In this document: piece by piece, positions 34,688 to 43,789 of the stretch | Position numbering within the stretch: the stretch's first letter is position 1 | Layout of the letters: every line of letters begins with the position of its first letter | Assembly: GCA_963720645.1 (NCBI GenBank) | Contig: CAVRFX010000024.1 | Location: 124,001 to 188,000 of the forward strand | DNA: 64,000 nucleotides | Direction: 5' to 3' | Source: RYN-230 sp963720645 | Lineage (GTDB): Bacteria > Actinomycetota > Actinomycetes > Streptosporangiales > Streptosporangiaceae | Made by a program: the position numbers and the translations under genes | The notes under the pieces: generated by a model | Database searches by the model: none | Told to the model about the DNA's origin: nothing | The model's input: only the letters and a program-made list of their open reading frames with translations

Positions 34688-35758
34688 TTAGGCGGAAGGC
34701 GCGGTTCCGGGCGGGCCCTCCGGGGCGGGGGTATCCGGGCCCTCCGGGGCGGGGGCATCCAGGCCCTCCGGGGCGGGGGCATCCGGGCCGCGCGGCGCGG
34801 GGGTATCGAGGCCGCCGGGGGCGGCCCGGCGGGCCGCGAGCACGGCGTCGTACACCTCGCGCCGGCGCAGGCCGTGCTCCCGGGCCACGGCGGCGATCAC
34901 CTCGGTCCGGGGCTGGCCGCCCGCGGCCCGGCGGGCCACTTCAGCCGCCGCGTCCGCCGGGCTGAGCCGGGGTTCCCCCGGGTCGCCCTGGACCACCAGC
35001 GTGACCTCGCCCAGCAAGCCGCCTTCGGCCCAGCCGGCCAGCTCGGCCAGCGTGCCCCGGCGGATCTCCTCGTGCGTCTTGGTCAGCTCCCGGCACACCA
35101 CCGCCCGCCGCCCGGGCCCGAACGCCGCGGCCAGCTCACCCAGGGTCACCCCGGTCCGTTTGCCGGCCTCGAAGAACACCAGGGTGCGGGGCTCGGTGGC
35201 CAGCTCGGCGAAACGGCGGGCCCGCTTGCCGGGCTTGGGCGGCGGGAAGCCCTCGAAGCAGAACCGGTCGCTGGGCAGGCCGGACACGGCCAGCGCGGCG
35301 GTCACCGCGGACGGCCCGGGCAGCACCCTGACCCGGGCGCCCGCCCCGGCCGCGGCCGCCACCAGCCGGTATCCGGGGTCACTGATCGCAGGCATGCCCG
35401 CGTCGGAGACCAGCAGCACATCCTGGCCCTGGCGGAGCGCGCCGAGGAGCTGGCCACCGCGGCGCTGCTCGACCGCGTCCCAGTACGAGACGACGCGGCC
35501 GGTCAGCTCGACGCCGAGGGCGGCGGCCAGCCGCCGCAGCCGCCGGGTGTCCTCGGCCGCCACCACGGGCGCCCCGGCGAGGGCCTGCGCGAGCAGTGGT
35601 GACGCGTCACCGGGCCGCCCGATCGGTACCGCGGCCACCGTGAGCGTGCCGAAGCTGCCCGGGCCGGAGCCGCCCGCACCGGAGTCGCCCGCGGCAGGGT
35701 CGCCGGGGGCGGGGTGGCCCGGGGCGGGGCCGCCGGGCGCAGGGTCGCTGGTCTTCAT
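34688..35758 (-). CDS. rsmI: 16S rRNA (cytidine1402-2'-O)-methyltransferase with repetitive tails
   Basis: RsmI methylates the ribose of C1402 in the ribosomal P site. The core has GTLTVAAVPIGRPGDASPLL, VVAAEDTRRLRRL, the signature LVSDAGMPAISDPGYRLV, LPGPSAVTAALAVSGLPSD, FFEAGKRTGVTL and RELTKTHEEIRRG. ATG 35758 (MKTSDPAPGG) is chosen; the frame extends to 36097 but overlaps the divergent pmt start. Both ends are unusual: an N-terminal Pro/Ala/Gly run (PAPGHPAPGDPAAGD) and a C-terminal tail of repeated PAPEGPD/L octads encoded by imperfect 24-bp repeats. Confidence 0.88.
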   Translation of the reverse strand: MKTSDPAPGGPAPGHPAPGDPAAGDSGAGGSGPGSFGTLTVAAVPIGRPGDASPLLAQALAGAPVVAAEDTRRLRRLAAALGVELTGRVVSYWDAVEQRRGGQLLGALRQGQDVLLVSDAGMPAISDPGYRLVAAAAGAGARVRVLPGPSAVTAALAVSGLPSDRFCFEGFPPPKPGKRARRFAELATEPRTLVFFEAGKRTGVTLGELAAAFGPGRRAVVCRELTKTHEEIRRGTLAELAGWAEGGLLGEVTLVVQGDPGEPRLSPADAAAEVARRAAGGQPRTEVIAAVAREHGLRRREVYDAVLAARRAAPGGLDTPAPRGPDAPAPEGLDAPAPEGPDTPAPEGPPGTAPSA

Positions 35759-35770
35759 GCCGGGCACCAC

Positions 35771-35831
35771 GCTATGTCCCCGGGCTGTGTCCCCGGCTGT
35801 GTCCCCGGGCTGTGTCGTGCTGTGTCCGGGG
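35771..35831. repeat. 12-14 bp tandem repeat between rsmI and pmt
   Basis: Five copies of a ctgtgtccccgg-like unit lie head to tail in the divergent promoter region. Read on the other strand (ccggggacacag) the unit resembles the cccggacacaacc repeat at 3335-3421. Confidence 0.8.
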
Positions 35832-35903
35832 CACGGCCACGAATGGGCGGGGCACACCAGTACGTCGCGATCTGGCGCCGCAAGGCTTGCCCCTCCCAAT
35901 ACG

Positions 35904-37602
35904 ATGTGTCCGATGATGGCCTCCCGGGCGACCGCGCAGCCGGCCGCCGCGCCCACCGACCAGCCATCCGGCCTTCTCGCCCGGATGGTCCCGGCCATGC
36001 CCGGGAGCACGCTCTGGGGCTGGCTGGGCCCGCTGCTGGTGACGGCGTTCGGCGCGTTCCTGCGGTTCAACCAGCTGAATGTGCCGGACAAGGTCATCTT
36101 CGACGAGACGTACTACGTCCCGGACGCGCTGGGCATCCTGCGGTACGGGGTCGAGCACAACTACGTGAGCGCCCGGAACTCGATGCTGGTGCAGGGGAAC
36201 ACGCACATCTTCTCCAGCGGCGGCGAGTTCGTCGTGCATCCGCCGGTCGGGAAGCTGTTCATCGCGTTCGGCGAGTGGACGTTCGGCGTCAACTCGTTCG
36301 GCTGGCGGTTCGCGGCCGCGCTGATCGGGTCGCTGGCCATCCTGCTGCTGGCCCGGATCGCCCGCCGGATGACCCGGTCCACGCTGCTCGGCTGTATCGC
36401 CGGCCTGCTGATGGCGCTGGACGGGCTCGAGTTCGTGATGAGCCGCACGGCGCTGCTGGATATCTTCCTGATGTTCTGGGTGCTGGCCGCGTTCGGCTGC
36501 CTGGTCGTGGACCGGGACGTCACCCGGGCCCGGCTGGCCGCCGCGGTGGACACGGTGACGGGTCGGTGCCCTGGGCGGGGTTCTGGGCGGCGCGCCGGGT
36601 GCGGGTGTGGCCGGTGCGGGTGAACGGCGGGATGCGGGCCTGGCCAGCCAGGAACCGGGCCGCCCGGCCGGATCCCCCGCGCGCGGGATCTGGTGGCGGC
36701 GGATCCCCTGGTGGCGGGTGGGCGCCGGGGTCTGTATCGGCCTGGCCCTGGCCTCGAAGTGGGACGCGATCTGGTATCTGCTCGGCTTCGCCGGGCTGGT
36801 CATCGCCTGGGACGTCGGTGCCCGCCGCGCCGCGGGGCTGCCCAACGACGTCCTCGGCACCCTGCGGCGGCACCGCTGGCTGCCGGCCTGGTTCGGCCTG
36901 GTGCCCCTCGTGGTGTACCTGATCACCTGGTCCGGCTGGTTCTTCACCAGCACCGGGTACGACCGGCAGTGGGCGGCGCAGAACGGCCTCCACGTCCCGG
37001 TGATCTCCGCGCTGGCCTCGTTCGTGCAGTACCAGAAGCAGATGCTCCAGTTCCACCTGGGCCTGACCACGCACCACCCGTACCAGTCGCAGCCATGGAC
37101 CTGGCTGGTCATGAGCAGGCCGGTGGCGTTCTTCTGGCAGTGTCCCGCGGGCGGCACCCACGGTGCCTGCGCCAGCTCCAAAGCCCAGGAAGTGCTGGCC
37201 ATCGGCACGCCGCTGATCTGGTGGGCGTCGATCGCCACGCTGCTGGTCTGCGTGGCGTGGTGGCTGACCCGCCGGGACTGGCGGGCCGGGGCGCTGCTGC
37301 TGGCCGTGGCCGTGGGCTGGCTGCCCTGGTTCTGGTTCGCGCTGCACGACCACCGCACCGAGTTCTTCTTCTACGCGCTGGAGTTCGAGCCGTTCCTGAT
37401 CCTGTCGATCACGTTGTGCCTCGGGCTGATCATCGGCCCGGCCCGGGCGTCGGCGATGCGCCGCACGGTGGGCGCGGCCGTGGTCGGGGCCTACCTGCTC
37501 GGGGTGCTGCTGAACTTCGCGTACCTGTACCCGGTGCTGACCGCCAAGATCATTCCGTATACGTCCTGGCTGTCGCACATGTGGTATCACGGCTGGATCT
37601 AG
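35904..37602 (+). CDS. pmt: Protein O-mannosyltransferase, PMT family (one frameshift)
   Basis: Polytopic membrane enzyme transferring mannose from polyprenyl-phosphate-mannose to Ser/Thr of exported proteins. The N-terminal part has the catalytic-loop Asp/Glu motif VIFDETYYVPDALGILRYG and VHPPVGKLFIAFGEW. The second part continues WWRVGAGVCIGLALASKWDA, LVPLVVYLITWSGWFFTSTG, YQKQMLQFHLGL, and ends SHMWYHGWI. The two frames are joined by a one-base shift near 36560 within a Gly/Ala-rich cytoplasmic loop. Divergence from rsmI matches the M. tuberculosis Rv1002c/Rv1003 arrangement. ATG 35904, 35913 and 35916 are alternative starts without a clear RBS. The TAG overlaps the stop of the convergent methyltransferase. 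Confidence 0.88.
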
Positions 37603-39423
37603 CGGAGCGGGCGCGGACCGGCCAGGTCGCCGGCCCAGGCGGCCAGCAGCGCCGGTCCCGGCACCGGCAGCCGCTCCATCTCCCGGGGCTCGAACTTGAC
37701 CAGGCCGCCCGCGTAGACCCGGCCCTGGCCCTGGGTGACGGACCGGCTCAGGTACGCGGCGAGGGTGTCGAGGACCCCGGGCGGCAGCGGCTCGCGCGGG
37801 TACAGCCCGTGGGCGATGTTCAGGTAGCTGGCGGCCGCCTGGTTCCGCACGAACACGGGCGGCCGGCGGCCCATGTAACTGGCCAGGATCGGCGGCGGCG
37901 CGCCGAGCCGGACCCGCCACCACGGCGTGCGGTGCCGGGCGACGTACGAGTCCGCAGCCCCGGCCGCCGTGGCCTGGCGGAGGAAGCCGGCCACGGCGGC
38001 GTGTTCGGGGGCGGGCAGGTCCCCGAGATCGGCTGGAAGGCTGATGACCAGGCGCAGCGGGGTGGCCGGGGGCAGGACGGGGCCGGCCTCGATGAGTTCG
38101 CGGGCCCGGGTGACCGCGGGAACACAGAACCGGGCCGGGATCAGCGGGTGCGGCCCGGCGGTCACCCACACCGCGTTCGCGCCCGTGACCTGGCCCCGGT
38201 GCACGCGGCACAGTTCACCCAGCTCGACGTGGCCGTCCGGGAGGCCCCCCGGACGGGCGGCGGGCCAGGGCCGGCCGGTGGAGGTCCAGGGTCGTGGGGC
38301 GGCGGGCCGGTGGTCTTCCCGGCCGGCTGGACCCCTGATCTTCCCGTCCGGCGGGCTGCGGCCCGGGAGCGGCCGGGCGGAGCAGCGGCCCCCAGCGGGA
38401 GACGGCGCGGAGGACGGCCGTGGGGACCGGGGTGCCGCCGCCCAGCGCGCCCAGGTCCGCCGGGCCGGCCACCCGGCGCATCCGGATCGCCTCCGGGACG
38501 GTGCCCGGCCGGAAGCAGGTGATGACCGAGGTGGCCGTCGCGTCCGCGAACACCGGCGCCGACGGTTCGACCAGGTGGACCGCCTGGCCGCCGAGCACGC
38601 CGAGCAGCAACTCGCGGACCAGGCGGCCGTAGTTCACGTCCAGCCACTCGGCGGCGGTGATGAGCACGCCCAGGTCGCCGGGGACCGCATGCCCCGCGGT
38701 AGCCAGGAAGAAATGGGCGTGCAGCCCGGACAGCCCGCTGGCGGGCACCCCCCGCTCCAGAGCGGCGCGGCGCAGCCACTCCTTGCCCGTGGCGGGGATC
38801 TGGTGGTGCCGCACGTAGGGCGGGTTGCCCAGGAACAGCGTGGGGCCGCCGGCCGGGGAAAATTCCGCGTCGCGGTAGTCACCCAGCAGCACCGAGGACC
38901 GGCTGGCGAAACCGGCCGCAGCCAGGCTGGCCCGGCCCACGATCGCGGCCAGCGGGTCTATCTCGACACCGACCAGGGCCGCCTGCGGCCAGCGCCGGCC
39001 AGCGGCCAGCAGCATCCGGGCCGACCCGGAGCCGGGATCCACGACCCGCGCCGGGCGGATGCCGGTACCTGCCGCCCAGGCGATCATGCTCTCGATGACC
39101 GCTGGCGGGGTGAACGTCTGCCCGAGGACCCGCCGTCCCGACGGGCCGCGCAGCGCGCAGAACGCGTCCCCGAGCGGATCCTCCCCGGCCCGGATCCGGT
39201 CCCGGGCCGCGGCCGCTTCCGTGCCTGCGGGCCCGCGGCCGGCTGCGCGGGCCGCCAGGTCACGTTCCGCTGCGGACCAGCCCGCCACGCTGGCCGCACC
39301 CAGCCGGCTGGCCAGCTCTGCCAGCGCCCGCTCGCCCGGCACGTCCCGGTCAGGCACCTGGCCGGGGTACGCCTGGCCGGGTGGTACCCGGCTGCCCGGG
39401 CGAACGCTGGTCACCCGCATCAT
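37599..39423 (-). CDS. Solitary N6-adenine DNA methyltransferase, Eco57I/TaqI-like (one frameshift)
   Basis: A protein of about 605 residues. Motif X VLGQTFTPPAVIESMIAW and motif I RVVDPGSGSARMLLAA are followed by VGVEIDPLAAIVG and the catalytic motif IV FLGNPPYVRHHQIP, which defines N6-adenine (or amino-) methyltransferases. The C-terminal third, in another frame (break near 38240), has GANAVWVTAGPHPLIP, YLNIAHGLYP and FEPREMERLPVPG, matching a TaqI/Eco57I-type target-recognition region. No nuclease domain or neighbouring restriction gene is seen. The stop codon overlaps that of pmt (CTAG). Confidence 0.82.
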
Positions 39424-39831
39424 TGTGGCGCGGGCACGCCCCGGAGCCGCGCATTACGCCCCGCGGGCCGTGCCGGATCGTGTCCCCTTCCGAGCGGGGC
39501 ACCGGGCCCGGCCGTGGCCTCCCGGACGACGACGGGCACCCCGGGGCTGCCAGTAACCGGGCCGCGGCCGGCTGCGACACTGGAGACAGGATTCGCCTCT
39601 GGCGGCGGCGATGGCAATCTCCTGGCTGGCCGGCCAGTCCGGGGACCGGGGCCGCACCGAAGTACTGGTAGAGGCGACCAGGGCGCCCAGTGGGCCTTCA
39701 GGAATCTCTCAGATTCGAGGAGTAGTAAAGAGAGCACGAACAACGGGGAAAAAGTGACCCGATTCACCGAGCCGGATGGGTGTTCCCATACGTCTCTAGG
39801 GTGAAAGGGTAGCGATCGAGTGGAGTAACCG
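39424..39831. other. Intergenic region upstream of sigR
   Basis: About 400 bases between the divergent methyltransferase and the ECF sigma gene. A ggaat at 39701 followed after 19 bases by GTA resembles, imperfectly, the SigR promoter pattern GGAAT-N18/19-GTT and could allow autoregulation. The RBS is ggag six bases before ATG. I see no coding potential. Confidence 0.4.
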
Positions 39832-40416
39832 ATGGGGACGAGCGAAGAGGCACCAGACCGGGACCGGCGGTTCGAGCAGGACGTCGTGCCGTTCCTCGGT
39901 CAGCTGTACCCCGCTGCACTCCGCATGACCCGTAACCCGACCGACGCCGAGGACCTCGTCCAGGAAACCTCGGCCAAGGCGTACGCCGCGTTCCACCAGT
40001 TCCGCCCGGGCACCAACCTCAAGGCCTGGCTGCACCGAATCCTGGCCAACACGTTCATCAACACCTACCGCAAGCGCCGCCGTGAGCCGCGGCAGACGTC
40101 CGGAGGTGACTTCCAGGAGTGGCAGCTGCCCGCGGACCCGCTGGCCGCCCAGGCCCGCTCCGCCGAGGCGGAGGCGCTCGACCGGCTCGCCGACTCGGAG
40201 ATCCTGCGCGCGCTGCGTGACCTGCCCGAGGAGTTCCGGGTCGCGGTCTACCTGGCCGACATCGAGGGATACGCCTACAAAGAGATCGCCGAGATCATGG
40301 GCACCCCGATCGGAACCGTGATGTCACGGCTGCACCGCGGCCGCGGCCGGCTGCGCGACAAGCTGGCGGCCTATGGCCCGGGTCCGGGCCCGGGCCTGGC
40401 CCCGATGACGGGCTGA
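39832..40416 (+). CDS. sigR: ECF sigma factor of the SigR/SigH (thiol-oxidative stress) type
   Basis: The 194-residue sigma factor has region 2 LYPAALRMTRNPTDAEDLVQ and KAYAAFHQFRPGTNLKAWL, then HRILANTFINTYRKRRREP, and region 4 EEFRVAVYLADIEGYAYKEI, AEIMGTPIGTVMSRLHRGR. These match the SigR group closely. In streptomycetes and mycobacteria SigR/SigH directs thioredoxin, mycothiol and protease genes and is held by the zinc anti-sigma RsrA/RshA encoded just downstream. Here the next gene is convergent asnB, so the partner is missing from this place. The sequence is intact and has a good RBS (ggagtaaccg). Confidence 0.9.
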   Translation: MGTSEEAPDRDRRFEQDVVPFLGQLYPAALRMTRNPTDAEDLVQETSAKAYAAFHQFRPGTNLKAWLHRILANTFINTYRKRRREPRQTSGGDFQEWQLPADPLAAQARSAEAEALDRLADSEILRALRDLPEEFRVAVYLADIEGYAYKEIAEIMGTPIGTVMSRLHRGRGRLRDKLAAYGPGPGPGLAPMTG

Positions 40417-40453
40417 CTCCCGGACGGCCAGCCCGGGTGGGCCAGGCGGGGAT

Positions 40454-42647
40454 CTACCAGGCGTTGCCCGGGCGTGGTGCGTGCTCCCAGCCGAGGGCGG
40501 CCGGGTCGTACACCCGCTCCACGTAGATCTGGTGCCACAGCGAGAACACGACCAGCACCCAGATGTGCCGCCAGCTGACGTCGGGGTCACCCGCCCGGAA
40601 CCGCTCCAGCAGGCTGAGCGCGGCGTCCCGGTCGACCCACTGGTCGGTCTTGGCCTCGCGCAGCAGGCGGTCCGCCCACCCGTACATATCACCCTTGAGC
40701 CAGTGCCCGATCGGCACCGGGAAACCCAGCTTGGCCCGTTCCGCCGCGGCCTGCGGCAGCACTGAGCCCATGGCCTGGCGCAGCGCCAGCTTGGTGGTGC
40801 CGCCGCCGATCTTCTCCTCCCGGGCCAGCCGGGCCGCCACCGTCATGACCTCCCGGTCCAGGAACGGCACCCGCAGCTCCAGGCTGTGCGCCATCGTCAT
40901 CCGGTCCGCCTTCACCAGGATGTCGCCGTGCAGCCAGGTGTTGATGTCCACCAGCTGCATGGTGGACGTGTCGTCCAGGCCAGCCGCGGCGGCCTGGTCG
41001 TAGACCGGGCCGGTGATCGCGTAGGCGCTGGCCCCCGGCGACCCGGGCCCCCGCGCGATCAGGTCCACCTGGTCGTCCACGAACACGTGCGCGTTCCCGA
41101 TGTAGCGCTCGCGCAGCGGGGTCGAGGTCCGCTCCAGGAAGCCCTTGCCCTTGACCCCGGCCGGGATCATCGCGGCAGCCCGCTTGAGCGGTACGCGGGC
41201 CAGTCCCGGCAGCCGTTCCCCGGCCCGGACCACGCCCGGCTGGTGATAGATGGCGTAGCCGCCGAACAGCTCGTCCGAGCCTTCACCGGACAGCACCACC
41301 TTGACGTGCTTGCTGGCCTCGCGGGCCACGAACCACAGCGGCACCGCCGCGGCGTCAGCCATCGGGTCATCCAGGTGCCAGATGATCCGCGGCAGGTGGG
41401 TGAAGAACTCCTCCGCGCTGATCACGTAGGGGATCGATTTCACGCCGATGGCGGCGGCGGTCTCCTGCGCGCGGTCGATCTCGCTGTAGCCCTCGCGCTC
41501 GAATCCGACGGTGAACGTGAGCAGGTCCGGGCGGTGCTCGGCGGCCAGCGCGCAGATCGCCGCCGAGTCGATGCCGCCGGACAGGAACGCCCCGAGCGGC
41601 GCGTCGCTGCGCAGGTGGACGGCGATCGAGTCGCGCATCACGGCCAGGATCGAGGCGGCGGTGCTCTCGCTCGGGGCCGGCGCGGGACGCAGGTCGGCGC
41701 GCCAGTAGCGGAACACGTCCACGCTGCCGCCAGGCCGCGCGATCATCGCGTGCCCGGGCGGAAGCACCCGGATCGGCGGGGTCAGCGCCTCCGGCGGCGG
41801 CACGAACTGGAAAGCCAGATACTGCCGCAGAGCGTCCCGGTTCAGGGTGCTCAGCTCGCCCGGGCTGGCCAGGCACTTGCGTTCCGAGGCGAACCGCAGC
41901 AGCCGGCCCGGGCCGCCCATGCCGGGCAGGGCGGCACCAGGCTGGCCCGGCCCGGGCTGGCCCCCCTCCAGACGATCCGGTGCTGGCTGAACAGCCCCGG
42001 CCGCGTGACGCCCGTGCCGCCCGGATGACGGCGGCGGAGCGGCGGGCACCGGAGCCGCCGGGGCGGCCCGCCCGGCGGCGTGCCGCCCGGCCGGGCGGGT
42101 GTCCCACGCGGAGCCCTGCGGGGTCTGCCCCCCGGGCGGCCCGGGCGGCGACGCCTGCCCGTCCAGCCAGTCGTGCTCCTGGGCCTGGTCCACGGTGTAG
42201 TAGAAGGGCTTGATGCCGAACTGGTCCCGGGCGCAGAACAGTTCCCGGGTCCAGGTGTCCCAGATCGCGAACGCGAACATCCCGCGCAGCCGGTGCACCA
42301 CGTCCTTGCCGAGCAGCGCGTACATCTCCAGCAGGACCTCGGAGTCCGAGGTGGTCCGCAGGGTCACTCCCTGCTGGCGGAGTTCCTGGCCGAGCTCGAC
42401 GTAGTTGTAGATCTCGCCGTTGTAGATCATCCAGTAGCGGCCGTCGGCAGACCGCATCGGCTGGTGGCCGCCGGGCGACAGGTCGATGATCGCCAGCCGC
42501 CGGAAGCCCAGGGCGACGTCGGGGTCAGCTGTAGAACCCCTCGTCATCCGGTCCCCGGTGGGTGATCCGCTCCGTGGCGGTATGGACCCAGTCCTGATCC
42601 GGGTCTGCCTCCAGGGCCAGTGCCAGGCAGCCGACGATTCCGCACAT
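40454..42647 (-). CDS. asnB: Glutamine-hydrolysing asparagine synthetase with a large insertion (one frameshift)
   Basis: The protein starts MCGIVGCLAL at ATG 42647, so Cys2 is the glutaminase nucleophile, followed by ITHRGPDDEGFYS. One extra T near 42531 shifts the frame, which resumes DPDVALGFRRLAIIDLSPGG, then YNGEIYNYVEL and FCARDQFGIKPFYY. A Pro/Gly/Ala/His-rich insertion of about 95 residues then precedes LLRFASERKCL. The synthetase domain is normal: PLGAFLSGGIDSAAICALAA (PP-loop), VLSGEGSDELFGGY, DILVKADRMTMAHSLELRVPF, AKLGFPVPIGHWLKG. It converts Asp, Gln and ATP to Asn, or may amidate another substrate. It is convergent with sigR. Confidence 0.88.
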
Positions 42648-42801
42648 CATGTCCCCAACGAGAGAGTCTGGTGGTGAGCCGCTGGTGTGGGCCGGTCCTC
42701 TGCGCCCCGATCCTAAGGGGCGGACGCCCGCCGCGTGGGCCAGGCCAGGCAGGCCGCCCGTCCGCGGGGCGGCCTGCTGGCCCCTGTCGTCTCAGCAGGC
42801 C

Positions 42802-43644
42802 TCACTGGCCACGCCAGACTGGGGCCCGCTTTTCGGCGAACGCGGCGGCGCCCTCGATGGCGTCCGCCGAGCCGAACACCGGCGTGGTGATCTCGTTCTG
42901 CCGGGCGAACTGCTCGCCCGCCGGCCAGTCGGCGGACTCCACGATCACCCGCTTGGTGGCGGCCAGGGCGAGCGGCGCGTTCTGGCTGAGCCTGCGGGCC
43001 AGGTCGGTGGCCACGGCCAGGGCCTGGCCGGCCGGCACCAGCCGGTTGATGAGTCCCGCGCGGTGCAGTTGCGGGGCCGGGATCCGCTCCCCGGTCAGCG
43101 CGACCTCCATGGCCAGGTGGTAGGGGATCCGCCGGGGCAGCCGGAGCAGGCCGCCTGCCGCCGCGACCAGGCCGCGGGTCACCTCCGGAAGGCCGAAGGC
43201 CGCTCCCTCGCTGGCCACGATGAGGTCACAGCTGAGCACCACCTCGAACCCGCCGGCCAGCGCGTAACCCTCGACTGCGGCGATCACCGGCTTGGCGGGC
43301 GGCCGCTCGACGATCCCGGCGAACCCACGCCCCCCTGCGCTGGGGTTCTCCCCCGCCAGGAAGCCCTTCAGGTCCATGCCCGCGCAGAACGTGCCGCCCG
43401 CCCCGGTGAGCACGATGACCTGAACGTCCGGGCGCGCCTCCAGGTCATCGAGGATGGCGGCCATTCCGGCGGCCACGGCCCCGTTCACCGCGTTCCGGGC
43501 GGCGGGCCGGTTGATGGTGACGACCGCTACCGGGCCGTCCACCCCACACAGCACCGCATCCGAGCCGCCCGCAGTCGGGGTGCCCGCGGCCGGGTTACCG
43601 GGTCCCGGAACCTCCGCTGCCGCGCTTCCCGAATTGTCCGCCAC
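42802..43644 (-). CDS. Enoyl-CoA hydratase/isomerase (crotonase) family protein
   Basis: A protein of about 280 residues with the crotonase fold: VAVVTINRPAARNAVN, the oxyanion-hole segment TGAGGTFCAGMDLKGF, VEGYALAGGFEVVLSCDLIV, and FGLPEVTRGLVAAAGGLLRL with the second acidic catalytic position. Likely a hydratase in acyl-CoA degradation; family members also act as isomerases or hydrolases, so the exact reaction is open. GTG 43644 with gggagg seven bases upstream is preferred over the ATG at 43668. An Ala/Pro/Gly-rich extension of about 25 residues precedes the fold. Confidence 0.88.
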   Translation of the reverse strand: MADNSGSAAAEVPGPGNPAAGTPTAGGSDAVLCGVDGPVAVVTINRPAARNAVNGAVAAGMAAILDDLEARPDVQVIVLTGAGGTFCAGMDLKGFLAGENPSAGGRGFAGIVERPPAKPVIAAVEGYALAGGFEVVLSCDLIVASEGAAFGLPEVTRGLVAAAGGLLRLPRRIPYHLAMEVALTGERIPAPQLHRAGLINRLVPAGQALAVATDLARRLSQNAPLALAATKRVIVESADWPAGEQFARQNEITTPVFGSADAIEGAAAFAEKRAPVWRGQ

Positions 43645-43789
43645 CGTGCTGCCTCCCTGATGGTTCATTTACTCGATGACTAGCGGCGTTCATGCTGGCA
43701 GAAGGCCTGCATGAGGTCCGGCAACCGTCCGGGTTTTGTCCGGCAGTCTGACGAGATAGGCATGATTATCGGCATCCAGGGGTAGCTTG

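Noticed and set aside
32829..34691. 620-codon open frame antisense to metG
   Set aside because: metG carries all synthetase motifs; the antisense frame has no family motif, a shadow composition and no RBS.
39701..39727. SigR-dependent autoregulatory promoter
   Set aside because: GGAAT-N19-GTA only approximates the GGAAT-N18/19-GTT pattern; mentioned in the intergenic entry but too weak to list as a site.
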